Origin: Maribacter sp. MMG018
GTDB lineage: Bacteria > Bacteroidota > Bacteroidia > Flavobacteriales > Flavobacteriaceae
Direction: 5' to 3'
NCBI RefSeq assembly: GCF_018100785.1
Contig: NZ_JAGJEC010000001.1
Coordinates: 186,001-250,000 of the forward strand
DNA length: 64,000 nt
The notes under the pieces are model-generated. The model worked only from the letters and a program-made list of their open reading frames with translations. It was not told the origin of the DNA and did no database searches. A program made the translations under genes and the position numbers. Numbering within the stretch: the first letter of the stretch is position 1; each line of letters begins with the position of its first letter. Shown piece by piece: positions 16,444-25,067 of the stretch.

Positions 16444-17639
16444 ACAAACAACTCAACATAAAAGTGCGAAATGCTGTTTTAATGACCATGGCCGAACTGA
16501 TTGCCGATGAAAAACAGGCATTACTAGCGGCAAACAATACAGACCTTGAAAAGTACGACGGGGATGACTTGGCCATGAAAGACCGCTTAAAAATTGACCA
16601 AGCAAAAATAAACGGTATGATCTTGAGCCTACAACAACTTGCGGCACAAGAAGACCCGTTGGGAGTGGAACGTTTTAGCTTTACACACGATAATGGCATA
16701 CAGGTAAGTAATAAGACGGCACCGTTCGGAACCATCCTAATCATATACGAATCTAGACCCGATGTTACCATCGAAGCGGCCGGAATTGCCTTTAAATCCG
16801 GTAACAGAATACTTTTAAAAGGAGGCAAGGAATCATTGAACAGTAACTTATTCTTGGTCAATTTATGGCATAAGGCCCTGGAGGCCAACCAAGCCGATAC
16901 CGATTGGGTCACCTACTTACAATTTAATAGAACAGAAACACAGGCCTTTCTTGAAAAGCCCACCCAGAAAATAGATCTAATCGTACCTAGGGGAGGCGAA
17001 AAACTGATCGCCTTTGTAAAACAACATGCCACCTGCCCTGTAATTGTTAGTGGCCGGGGAAACAATTTTTTATATATAGACGAAGAGGCCGATCTAGAAA
17101 TGGCCACAGATATCATTATTAATGGCAAAACCTCAAAAATATCGGCGTGTAATGCCTTGGACAAAGTACTTGTTTCAAAAAATCTGCCTCGAAAACAAGA
17201 GTTTTTGCAACATCTTGTAAAAGCATTGAAAAAGCATAATGTTGAAATTTTAACAGATGCAAAATTGGAAGGGCTAGAAGGCACCTCACCTATGGACAGC
17301 AATGCTGTTTGGTTCGAAGAATTCTTAGATTATAAAATACTATTAGGACAAGTGTCAGGTTTAAGCGAGGCCATACAACTGATAAACACCTATGGAGGAG
17401 GGCATTCTGCGGCTATCATTACCAACAATAATGAAAAAGCTGACGAATTTATGACCTCTGTAGACGCGGCGGCCGTATATCATAATGCCTCAACACGTTT
17501 TACCGATGGAGGCCAATTTGGTCTAGGCGGAGAATTGGCCATAAGTACCGATAAATTGCACCAACGAGGCCCTATAGGCTTACAACATTTAGTATCCAAT
17601 AAATGGTACGTAAAAGGAAAAGGGCAAGTAAGAAACTAA
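16440..17639 (+). CDS. proA: Gamma-glutamyl phosphate reductase
   Basis: A 399-residue NADPH-dependent reductase of proline synthesis, making glutamate-5-semialdehyde from glutamyl phosphate. It belongs to the aldehyde dehydrogenase superfamily: APFGTILIIYESRPDVT, GGKES, the region PRGGEKLI and a catalytic cysteine in SACNALDKVLV are seen. The start is TTG at 16440, overlapping the argD stop as TTGA. No ATG is available near the N-terminus (the first internal Met removes 15 residues), and the overlap supports re-initiation. It partners with proB downstream. Confidence 0.93.
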   Translation: MNKQLNIKVRNAVLMTMAELIADEKQALLAANNTDLEKYDGDDLAMKDRLKIDQAKINGMILSLQQLAAQEDPLGVERFSFTHDNGIQVSNKTAPFGTILIIYESRPDVTIEAAGIAFKSGNRILLKGGKESLNSNLFLVNLWHKALEANQADTDWVTYLQFNRTETQAFLEKPTQKIDLIVPRGGEKLIAFVKQHATCPVIVSGRGNNFLYIDEEADLEMATDIIINGKTSKISACNALDKVLVSKNLPRKQEFLQHLVKALKKHNVEILTDAKLEGLEGTSPMDSNAVWFEEFLDYKILLGQVSGLSEAIQLINTYGGGHSAAIITNNNEKADEFMTSVDAAAVYHNASTRFTDGGQFGLGGELAISTDKLHQRGPIGLQHLVSNKWYVKGKGQVRN

Positions 17640-17667
17640 ACCCTTCTTTTACCTAGATCAAAATACT

Positions 17668-18459
17668 ATGTCTAAAAAAAGAATATTATTAAAAATTGGC
17701 TCAAATACCCTTACCAAGGAAACCGATCAGATTTCTCGGGGAAAGATAGAGGATATCGGAAGGCAGATTGCCGCCCTTAAGAACGACTATGAGTTTATCA
17801 TTGTAAGCTCTGGTGCCATCGCAGCAGCCAAACAGTTTGTAAAATTAGAACACAACGGAGAAGATATTAATGTAAAACAGGCATTGGCCGCCATTGGGCA
17901 GCCGCATTTGATGCGAATGTTTCAAGAGAGTTTTAGAGAACTTGGCCTTTTTGCCGCCCAATGCCTTTTGTCATACTCCGATTTTGAAAATCAAAAATCA
18001 AAAGCGAACATAAAAAACACGATAGATATTCTGATCAGCAATAACTTTATTCCTGTCATCAACGAAAATGATACCGTTGCAGCCGATGAGATCCAATTTG
18101 GGGACAATGATAAATTGGCTGCATTAACTGCTTCATTGCTCAACGCCGATTTATTAATGATCGCCACCAATACCAATGGTATCTACACGAAGATTTCCAT
18201 TGAAAAGGGTCAACCGGAAACTATTTTTGAAGTACTGGGGGTAAAAGACCTTCAGCACCAGATCAGCACACAAAAATCTTCGCACGGTACCGGGGGCATG
18301 CGATCAAAAGTTGAAGCGGCGACCATTGCCCAGCATGCGGATATCGAAACATGGATCGTAAACGGTCTTAACGATAACTTTATCACCGATGCTTTTAAAG
18401 GATTGGGAGAACACACTAAGATCAAAACAAAAGACGGTCACTTTCTAGAAGACCTATAA
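17668..18459 (+). CDS. proB: Glutamate 5-kinase, short form without PUA domain
   Basis: A 263-residue amino-acid kinase that phosphorylates glutamate as the first step of proline synthesis. Motifs: LLKIGSNTLTKE at the N-terminus, IIVSSGAIAAAKQF, FIPVINENDTVAADEIQFGDND and the glycine block HGTGGMRSKVEAA. Many bacterial ProB proteins carry a C-terminal PUA domain and are about 370 residues; this one ends after the kinase domain, as in other Bacteroidota. It follows proA by 28 bases. Confidence 0.92.
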   Translation: MSKKRILLKIGSNTLTKETDQISRGKIEDIGRQIAALKNDYEFIIVSSGAIAAAKQFVKLEHNGEDINVKQALAAIGQPHLMRMFQESFRELGLFAAQCLLSYSDFENQKSKANIKNTIDILISNNFIPVINENDTVAADEIQFGDNDKLAALTASLLNADLLMIATNTNGIYTKISIEKGQPETIFEVLGVKDLQHQISTQKSSHGTGGMRSKVEAATIAQHADIETWIVNGLNDNFITDAFKGLGEHTKIKTKDGHFLEDL

Positions 18460-18492
18460 AAAAATAAAAACAGCCAGAGAAATAGAACACCA

Positions 18493-19431
18493 ATGAAACA
18501 TTACCTTTCCGTACAAGACATAGATTCGTTACCCGACTGGGTAGACGAAGCCAGAAACCTGAAAAAGGACCCAAAAAAATACAAAACCCTTGGCACCGAC
18601 AAAACCATCGGGCTATTGTTCTTCAACAACAGTCTCCGTACCCGATTAAGTACCCAAAAAGCAGCTATGAACCTTGGCCTGGAAGTTATCGTCATGAATT
18701 TTGGCAGTGAAGGATGGGCCTTGGAGTACGCGGACGGAACCGTTATGGATCAAGGCACCTCGGAACATATTAAAGAGGCAGCACAGGTCATTTCTCAATA
18801 CTGTGATATTATCGCCATTAGGGCTTTCGCCGGATTGAAGGACAAAAAGGAGGACGAGGCGGAAAAAGTACTCAACGGCTTTAAAAAATATGCGTCCGTA
18901 CCTATCGTAAACATGGAGAGTTCTGTAGGCCATCCTTTGCAGGCCCTTGCAGATGCCATTACCTTGGCCGAACAGAACACTAAAAAAAGACCTAAAGTGG
19001 TGCTTTCTTGGGCCCCGCACCCGAAGGCCCTTCCCCACGCAGTAGCAAATTCATTTGTTGAAATGATGCATTTACAAGACGCAGATTTTGTGATCACCCA
19101 TCCCCAAGGCTATGAACTAAATGCCGAGATTACCAAAGGAACAACCATAGAATACGACCAAAAAAAGGCCTGCGAAAATGCAGATTTCATCTATGTAAAA
19201 AACTGGAGCAGTTATAACGATTACGGTAAAGTACTGAATCAAGATAAAAGTTGGACCATGACGCCAGAGAAAGTCGGCAAGGCCAAATTTATGCACTGCC
19301 TTCCCGTACGAAGAAACGTTGTGGTTTCCGATGATGTTTTAGACAGCGACCAATCTCTGGTCATAGAGCAGGCCAACAACCGAACCTATGCGGCCCAGGT
19401 GGTACTGAAGAAAATTTTGGAGAACAATTAA
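18493..19431 (+). CDS. argF': N-succinylornithine carbamoyltransferase (argF')
   Basis: A 312-residue transcarbamylase acting on N-acylated ornithine, producing N-acylcitrulline. The carbamoyl-phosphate motif is SLRTRLST (residues 47-54), with HPLQALAD, WAPHPKALPHAVANSF and FMHCLPVRRN further on. Residue 90, in GTSEHIKEA, is Ser. In the family, Glu at this site (Xanthomonas) gives acetylornithine specificity, Pro (Bacteroides fragilis) gives succinylornithine specificity, and changing the Xanthomonas Glu to Ser confers succinylornithine activity. Ser90 therefore predicts the succinyl substrate, which is inference from published mutants. It is not a standard ornithine transcarbamylase. Confidence 0.88.
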   Translation: MKHYLSVQDIDSLPDWVDEARNLKKDPKKYKTLGTDKTIGLLFFNNSLRTRLSTQKAAMNLGLEVIVMNFGSEGWALEYADGTVMDQGTSEHIKEAAQVISQYCDIIAIRAFAGLKDKKEDEAEKVLNGFKKYASVPIVNMESSVGHPLQALADAITLAEQNTKKRPKVVLSWAPHPKALPHAVANSFVEMMHLQDADFVITHPQGYELNAEITKGTTIEYDQKKACENADFIYVKNWSSYNDYGKVLNQDKSWTMTPEKVGKAKFMHCLPVRRNVVVSDDVLDSDQSLVIEQANNRTYAAQVVLKKILENN

Positions 19432-19435
19432 AATT

Positions 19436-20188
19436 ATTGCCATCAAAAAATTAGAAAACAAAGTATGCATTATCACAGGAGCCACTAGCGGAATGGGCAA
19501 GGCGACAGCCGAACTTTTTTCTGCCGAAGGGGCCAAACTGGTGCTTTCGGGTCGAAATCAAGAACGGGGTACCAAACTGTCCGATCAATTGCCCCACTCC
19601 ATATTCGTGGCCGGCGATGTTAAGGACACAGATTACAACAAAGCCTTGGTGTCGGCCGCAATAGAAAATTTTGGCAAAATCGATGTGATATGCCTTAATG
19701 CAGGCATGCTCGGATTAGGGAATGTAGTTGACCTGTCGGATGTACTTTGGAACGAAACCCTGGCCACCAATTTGACGAGTATTTTTTCGCTCTCAAAGTT
19801 TGCCATTCCCCATTTACAAAAAGAAAAAGGAAATATATTGATCAACGCCTCCATAGCGGCCTTTAAGAGCTTTCCCAACCATCCGGCCTACTGTGCCTCC
19901 AAAGCAGGTGCTGTAGCCTTAATGAAACAAATGGCCGTAGAGTACGCGCCCGACATAAGGGTGAATGCTATATGTCCTGGCCCCGTGGATACCCCTTTGC
20001 TGTATAATTCGGCCCAAGCATTCAAAAATCCCGAAAGTGCGGTTGAAAATGCGGCCAAAGCCACCTTGTTAAATCGGTTGGGCACGCCCGAAGACATTGC
20101 AAAGCTGGCTCTTTTTCTTGTGTCCGATGACTCGTCATGGATTACCGGAACGGCTATGACCATTGACGGGGGAATTATAAATTCGTAA
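19436..20188 (+). CDS. SDR family oxidoreductase with apparent ATT start
   Basis: A short-chain dehydrogenase/reductase of about 250 residues: cofactor motif TGATSGMG, NAG in CLNAGMLG, catalytic Ser in INASIAA, Tyr and Lys in AYCASKAG, and the C-terminal SSWITGTAMTIDGG. The frame upstream of the cofactor motif is open only back to a TGA at 19406 and has no ATG, GTG or TTG. The first ATG (19493) lies inside the cofactor motif and would delete the first beta strand. ATT at 19436, giving MAIKKLENKVCIITG, is the most natural start and lies 4 bases after the argF' stop. Substrate is unknown; its role in an arginine operon is unexplained. Confidence 0.75.
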   Translation: MAIKKLENKVCIITGATSGMGKATAELFSAEGAKLVLSGRNQERGTKLSDQLPHSIFVAGDVKDTDYNKALVSAAIENFGKIDVICLNAGMLGLGNVVDLSDVLWNETLATNLTSIFSLSKFAIPHLQKEKGNILINASIAAFKSFPNHPAYCASKAGAVALMKQMAVEYAPDIRVNAICPGPVDTPLLYNSAQAFKNPESAVENAAKATLLNRLGTPEDIAKLALFLVSDDSSWITGTAMTIDGGIINS

Positions 20189-20189
20189 C

Positions 20190-20969
20190 ATGAAACAAAA
20201 ATTATCCATCATAAAAATCGGTGGTAACGTCATCGAAAATAAGGAGGAACTTTCTAAGTTCTTAAAGGCTTTTTCTGAATTGGATGGCCCAAAAATATTG
20301 GTCCACGGAGGCGGAAAACTGGCCACCCAATTAGGTAAAAAACTTGGAATAGAATCAAAACTTGTCGGGGGACGGAGAATTACCGATGCCCAAAGTCTTG
20401 AACTTATTACCATGGTCTATGGCGGACTCGTAAACAAGAATATCGTGGCCCAGCTACAATCGCAGAACTGTAATGCCCTCGGACTCAGCGGTGCTGACGG
20501 CAATACCATTCAGGCCCATAAGCGGCCGGTAAAAGATATCGATTACGGCTTTGCCGGGGATGTCGACGGTGTTGACGCCACTACCATAACCCGACTTTTA
20601 AAAGCGGGTCTTACTCCCGTTTTCTGTGCCATGACTCATGATGGAAAGGGACAATTATTAAATACAAATGCCGACACCATTGCTTCGGAAATCGCCATTG
20701 GCATGAGCGAAAAGTACGAGACCACCCTATACTATTGCTTTGAAAAAAAAGGAGTCTTGATGGATATAAACGATGATGAATCGGTAGTAAAACATATCGA
20801 CAGCACGTCGTACCAAAAATTATTGCAGCAAAAAATCATCGCCGATGGCATGCTTCCCAAAATGGAAAATTGCTTTCATGCCTTACATAAAAAGGTACAC
20901 CAAGTACGTATTGGAGATATTGGCATGTTAGACCCTAAAACTACTTTATTCACGACTCTTACCCTCTAA
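20190..20969 (+). CDS. argB: N-acylglutamate kinase
   Basis: A 259-residue amino-acid kinase that phosphorylates N-acylglutamate. It shows LSIIKIGGNVIEN at the N-terminus, KILVHGGGKLATQLGKKLG, LGLSGADGN and LLNTNADTIASEIA. It starts one base after the SDR stop, and argE starts two bases after its stop, so all are co-translated. By analogy with argF' the substrate may be N-succinylglutamate. The N-terminal helix of arginine-sensitive kinases is absent, so feedback inhibition by arginine is not predicted from length. Confidence 0.9.
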   Translation: MKQKLSIIKIGGNVIENKEELSKFLKAFSELDGPKILVHGGGKLATQLGKKLGIESKLVGGRRITDAQSLELITMVYGGLVNKNIVAQLQSQNCNALGLSGADGNTIQAHKRPVKDIDYGFAGDVDGVDATTITRLLKAGLTPVFCAMTHDGKGQLLNTNADTIASEIAIGMSEKYETTLYYCFEKKGVLMDINDDESVVKHIDSTSYQKLLQQKIIADGMLPKMENCFHALHKKVHQVRIGDIGMLDPKTTLFTTLTL

Positions 20970-20971
20970 AA

Positions 20972-22036
20972 ATGGAACAAACAGCATTGACACATAAAGC
21001 GATAGAATTATTAAAAAAATTGATTTCCATACCCTCATTTTCAAGGGAGGAAGATGAAACGGCCGAAGCTATTGAAAATTGGTTTCAAGAATTCGACATT
21101 CCTTTTCAAAGAGACCATAACAATGTATTTGCCAAGAACAAATTTTGGGACGATAGTAAACCTACCCTATTATTGAATTCGCACCACGACACCGTAAAAC
21201 CCAATCAGGCATATACAAAAGACCCTTTTCATCCACATATCGAAGATGGAAAATTATATGGCCTAGGTAGTAATGATGCAGGGGGATGTTTGGTTTCTTT
21301 ACTAGCAACATTTACCTACTTCTACAATCAAAAAGACCTTAATCATAATATTTTAATGGTTGCTTCCGCTGAAGAGGAAAACGCTGGCGAAAATAGCCTA
21401 AGGGGATTATTACCCAACCTACCTAAAATTGATGTTGCCATTGTTGGAGAACCGACCTTACTGGATTTGGCCATTGCCGAAAAAGGTCTCATTGTTTTTG
21501 ATGCGGTAGTAAAAGGTACTCCTTCACACGCCGCACACCCGAACGACGACAATTCCATTTACAACAGTATTGAGGTACTGGAGTGGTTCAAAAACTATAA
21601 GTTTCCAAAAACATCGGAAGCTTTGGGCCCCGTAAAAATGACCGTTACCCAAATCAATGCCGGCACACAGCACAATGTAGTACCTGCAAAAGTAGATCTG
21701 GTCATCGACGTACGGGTAAACGACAAATACACCAATACCGAAATAGCCGAGTTACTCAAGAAAGAAGCACCCTGCGAACTCAAGGAACGCTCCCTACGGT
21801 TAAACTCCTCGGCCATATCCAAAGACCACCCCCTCGTGCAATCGGGAATCGCATTGGGAAGAAAAACATACGGCTCGCCTACACTTTCGGACCAAGCGGC
21901 CTTAAGCTGCCAATCGTTGAAGTTGGGCCCTGGCGATAGTACCCGTTCGCATTCTGCGGATGAATTTATCTATGTAAAGGAAATTGAAGACGGTATAGAT
22001 TTGTATATTAAATTATTAAAAGGATTTTTACAATAA
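20972..22036 (+). CDS. argE: M20 family N-acylcitrulline (or N-acylornithine) deacylase
   Basis: A 354-residue M20 zinc peptidase-like deacylase. Metal-site motifs: LLNSHHDTVKP (His, Asp) near residue 72, GLGSNDAGGCLVS near 97, ASAEEENAGE with the catalytic Glu near 133, and VGEPTLL. It should remove the acyl group from N-acylcitrulline after the argF' step, as in other Bacteroidota, rather than act on acetylornithine. That assignment follows from the pathway type, not from this protein's own sequence. A 42-base palindrome begins 4 bases after its stop. Confidence 0.85.
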   Translation: MEQTALTHKAIELLKKLISIPSFSREEDETAEAIENWFQEFDIPFQRDHNNVFAKNKFWDDSKPTLLLNSHHDTVKPNQAYTKDPFHPHIEDGKLYGLGSNDAGGCLVSLLATFTYFYNQKDLNHNILMVASAEEENAGENSLRGLLPNLPKIDVAIVGEPTLLDLAIAEKGLIVFDAVVKGTPSHAAHPNDDNSIYNSIEVLEWFKNYKFPKTSEALGPVKMTVTQINAGTQHNVVPAKVDLVIDVRVNDKYTNTEIAELLKKEAPCELKERSLRLNSSAISKDHPLVQSGIALGRKTYGSPTLSDQAALSCQSLKLGPGDSTRSHSADEFIYVKEIEDGIDLYIKLLKGFLQ

Positions 22037-22040
22037 ACAA

Positions 22041-22082
22041 TGACCGGTAAACAATAATCAATTGATAATTGTTTACCGGTCA
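22041..22082. repeat. 42-base near-perfect inverted repeat between argE and argH
   Basis: Two 21-base arms pair at 20 of 21 positions; the single mismatch is an A-A at 22056/22067. The outer arms are TGACCGGTAAACAAT and ATTGTTTACCGGTCA, and the centre is the palindrome ATCAATTGAT. It fills most of the 62-base gap before argH and has no T-run after it, so it is not a classic terminator. It could be an mRNA processing or stabilising hairpin, an operator, or a small palindromic repeat element. I saw no second copy in the window. Confidence 0.85.
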
Positions 22083-22098
22083 ATGCAAACTGACAATT

Positions 22099-23379
22099 AT
22101 GAAACTCTGGGACAAAGGCTTTAGCACCGATAAAAAAATAGATCATTTTACCGTAGGTAACGACCGCGAACTCGACCTACACTTGGCCAAGTACGACGTA
22201 ATCGCCTCGCAGGCGCATGCCAAAATGCTGGGCAAAATAGGATTGTTGACCGATGAGGAAACCTCGGACTTGGTCAAAGAATTGGACACTATTGCCGAAA
22301 CCATTGAAAAAGGGGAATTTACTATCGAGGATTCCTTTGAGGACATGCACTCGAAGATCGAGTATGTTCTCACCGAAAAATTAGGCGATACCGGTAAAAA
22401 AATACACACCGCACGGTCAAGAAACGACCAGGTTTTGGTGGCCATGCACCTTTACCTAAAACACGAGCTTTCGGAAATAAAATCGGGCACAAAAGAGCTT
22501 TTTGATTTGTTATTGCAGCTGGCCGAAAAATACAAAGACGTTTTGTTACCAGGTTATACGCACCTGCAAATTGCCATGCCGTCATCATTCGGCCTCTGGT
22601 TATCGGCCTATGCCGAAAGTTTGATAGACGACCTATACTTTGTCGATGCCGCCTTTAAAGTGGCCGACCAGAATCCGTTGGGGAGTGCCGCGGGTTACGG
22701 AAGTTCTTTTCCCATAGACCGTAGTTTTACGACCAAAAAAATGGGCTTTGAGACCTTAAAATACAATGTTGTAGCCGCACAAATGGGCCGGGGCAAGGTA
22801 GAAAAAGCCACTGCATTTGGTATGGCGAACATAGCTGCGACCTTATCCAAACTAGCCATGGATATCTGCCTGTACATGAGCCAGAATTTCAACTTTGTAT
22901 CATTTCCCGACGAGCTGACCACCGGTAGCAGCATTATGCCCCACAAAAAGAACCCGGATGTGTTTGAACTAGTACGGGGCAAATGCAATAAGCTACAGAG
23001 TATCCCCAATCAGTTGACCTTGGTCATCAACAACCTGCCCAGTGGCTACCACCGCGACCTACAATTGGTAAAGGAAATTATCGTTCCGGCCATTCAAGAC
23101 ATGAAGGCCTGTATAGAGATACTTACCTTTAGCTTAAAAGAAATGCAGGTAAACAAAGATATTCTTGAAGATCCCAAATACGACTACCTCTTTAGTGTAG
23201 ATACGCTGAACGAACTGGTACAAAGTGGTATGCCCTTTAGGGATGCCTATAAAAAAATGGGAATGGAAATTCAAGCAGGCACCTTTACCCCTAAACGCGA
23301 TATCAATCATACACACGAAGGCAGTTTAGGTAATTTGTGTTTGGAGGAAATAAGGGCCAAGATGGAGAAGATTTCATAA
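22099..23379 (+). CDS. argH: Argininosuccinate lyase
   Basis: A 426-residue enzyme that splits argininosuccinate to arginine and fumarate, the last step of the pathway. The fumarase/aspartase superfamily signature TTGSSIMPHKKNPD lies near residues 277-290, and KIHTARSRNDQVLV and AMPSSFGLW also fit. I chose the ATG at 22099 (MKLWDKGF, the usual ArgH start). An upstream in-frame TTG at 22069 lies inside the palindrome and would add ten residues of no similarity. Last gene of the operon; the hairpin before it may set its expression apart. Confidence 0.93.
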   Translation: MKLWDKGFSTDKKIDHFTVGNDRELDLHLAKYDVIASQAHAKMLGKIGLLTDEETSDLVKELDTIAETIEKGEFTIEDSFEDMHSKIEYVLTEKLGDTGKKIHTARSRNDQVLVAMHLYLKHELSEIKSGTKELFDLLLQLAEKYKDVLLPGYTHLQIAMPSSFGLWLSAYAESLIDDLYFVDAAFKVADQNPLGSAAGYGSSFPIDRSFTTKKMGFETLKYNVVAAQMGRGKVEKATAFGMANIAATLSKLAMDICLYMSQNFNFVSFPDELTTGSSIMPHKKNPDVFELVRGKCNKLQSIPNQLTLVINNLPSGYHRDLQLVKEIIVPAIQDMKACIEILTFSLKEMQVNKDILEDPKYDYLFSVDTLNELVQSGMPFRDAYKKMGMEIQAGTFTPKRDINHTHEGSLGNLCLEEIRAKMEKIS

Positions 23380-23410
23380 ATTAGCACGCATACCACCCAA
23401 AAAACGATTC

Positions 23411-25006
23411 ATGAAAAAACAAGCGCATTACCAAAGTTTCATTTTTTTTATTTTTTTAACAATAGGGTTGTGCGCAAAGGCCCAAGACACCTATCAACGA
23501 AATACGTCCGCCGATGTACAAGGCTATGTCTTTGGTCTAACACTAAACGATGAATCAAACACAATTAAGGGCGAGGCAGAAATTACGGTCGACTTTAAAA
23601 AGGAGGTAACCCCATTTGCTCTGGACCTCATTGCCAAGTCGGGAGCTTACGGCATGAGTGTTTCTGGTGTTTTTGAAGGGAACCAACCTGCCAACTATAG
23701 CTACAAGGACAACAAAATAAAAATTGTACCTACGCCATCGAAAGAAAAGACAAGAACCTATAAAGTGATCTATGAAGGTATTCCCGAAAGGGGACTTGTT
23801 ATCGACACTACCAAATTTGGGCAACGGTCTTTCTTTGGCGACAACTGGCCCAACCTGGCAAGACATTGGCTTCCGTCTGTAGACCACCCATACGACAAGG
23901 CATCTATAGAATTCCGAATTACCGCACCCGCCCATTACGATGTAGTGGCCACGGGCGAAAAAATAGAGGAAAGTTATTTGGACGATGGTTTAAAGCTGAC
24001 CTCGTATAAAGAGCCGGCCCCCGTAGCCATGAAGGTGGTGACCATCGGTGTTACCAAATTCGCAAGTAAACTTCTGGAAGATGTCTACGATATTCCCGTT
24101 TCGGCCTGGGTATACCCCGAAAATCGCCTCGAGGGCTTTTCCGATTACGGAGTGGCTACCAAAGTATTAAAATATTTTATCGATAATATTGGTCCGTATT
24201 CGTACGCCAAACTGGCCAATATGCAGGCCAAGACCCAATGGGGTGGCCTAGAAAATGCAGGAACCATTGCCTATTTTGAAAATTCCGTCAACGGAAAAAA
24301 CGAGGTAGAAGGTCTGATCGCCCACGAAATCGCCCACCAATGGTTTGGAAACTCGGCCAGTGAAAAAGACTGGAACCACGTTTGGCTCAGTGAGGGCTTT
24401 GCCACTTATTTTGCCATCTTGTACCAAGAAAGCGTTTACGGCAATGACAAGCGAAAAGAAGAACTGGAACTGGACCGCAAGCAGATTATCGATTATTATC
24501 TACAACATCCGGCTCCGATCGTAGACCCGACCATTACCGACCCGATGAATGTCTTAAGTATCAATACCTACCAAAAAGGCGGGTGGGTCTTAAATATGCT
24601 GCGCCATAAAATAGGTGATGAAAAATTTTGGGAGGGCATAAGGGCCTACTACAAGGCTTTTAGAAACTCAAATGCCCTTACATCCGATTTTCAAAAAATT
24701 ATGGAGGAAGTTTCCGGTAAAGACTTAGAGAGCTTCTTCGAACAATGGATATTTACCAAAGGGCATCCGGAAATTAAATGGAACTGGAGCTACAATAAAA
24801 AGAAACTACAGATCAACCTAGAGCAGCTTCAAAAACACCACATTTTTAAATTTCCCATGGAAATAGGAGTTAAAAAAGACGGAAAGGTCACCATCTACAA
24901 AACAGAAATGGATTCTGCCTTAAAAAACTTTACGATCAAGCTAAACGATAAACCCGATGATGTGATACTAGATCCTGAATCTTGGTTATTGTTCGAAGAA
25001 AAATAA
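23411..25006 (+). CDS. Secreted M1 family aminopeptidase
   Basis: A 531-residue zinc aminopeptidase of the M1 (gluzincin) family. A signal peptide covers residues 1-24 (ending CAKAQ), an N-terminal beta-rich domain follows, then the catalytic domain with GGLENAGT (the GxMEN exopeptidase motif, 278-285), HEIAHQWFGN with zinc ligands His305 and His309 and catalytic Glu306, and the third ligand Glu328 in LSEGFATYFA. It is shorter than PepN (about 870), lacking the large C-terminal helical domain. It begins 31 bases after argH on the same strand, so it might read through from the operon, though nothing else links it to arginine. Confidence 0.88.
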   Translation: MKKQAHYQSFIFFIFLTIGLCAKAQDTYQRNTSADVQGYVFGLTLNDESNTIKGEAEITVDFKKEVTPFALDLIAKSGAYGMSVSGVFEGNQPANYSYKDNKIKIVPTPSKEKTRTYKVIYEGIPERGLVIDTTKFGQRSFFGDNWPNLARHWLPSVDHPYDKASIEFRITAPAHYDVVATGEKIEESYLDDGLKLTSYKEPAPVAMKVVTIGVTKFASKLLEDVYDIPVSAWVYPENRLEGFSDYGVATKVLKYFIDNIGPYSYAKLANMQAKTQWGGLENAGTIAYFENSVNGKNEVEGLIAHEIAHQWFGNSASEKDWNHVWLSEGFATYFAILYQESVYGNDKRKEELELDRKQIIDYYLQHPAPIVDPTITDPMNVLSINTYQKGGWVLNMLRHKIGDEKFWEGIRAYYKAFRNSNALTSDFQKIMEEVSGKDLESFFEQWIFTKGHPEIKWNWSYNKKKLQINLEQLQKHHIFKFPMEIGVKKDGKVTIYKTEMDSALKNFTIKLNDKPDDVILDPESWLLFEEK

Positions 25007-25023
25007 GATGCTAAGTTCACATT

Positions 25024-25046
25024 TGGCATATAAAATTTATGTGCCA
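25024..25046. terminator. Hairpin between convergent genes, possible bidirectional terminator
   Basis: TGGCATATAA pairs with TTATGTGCCA (one G-U pair), giving a 10-bp stem with a 3-base loop, midway between the converging stops at 25006 and 25068. No T-tract follows on either strand, so it is a weak terminator call. Confidence 0.4.
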
Positions 25047-25067
25047 TTCCGCAATGCCCGCCCTTAT

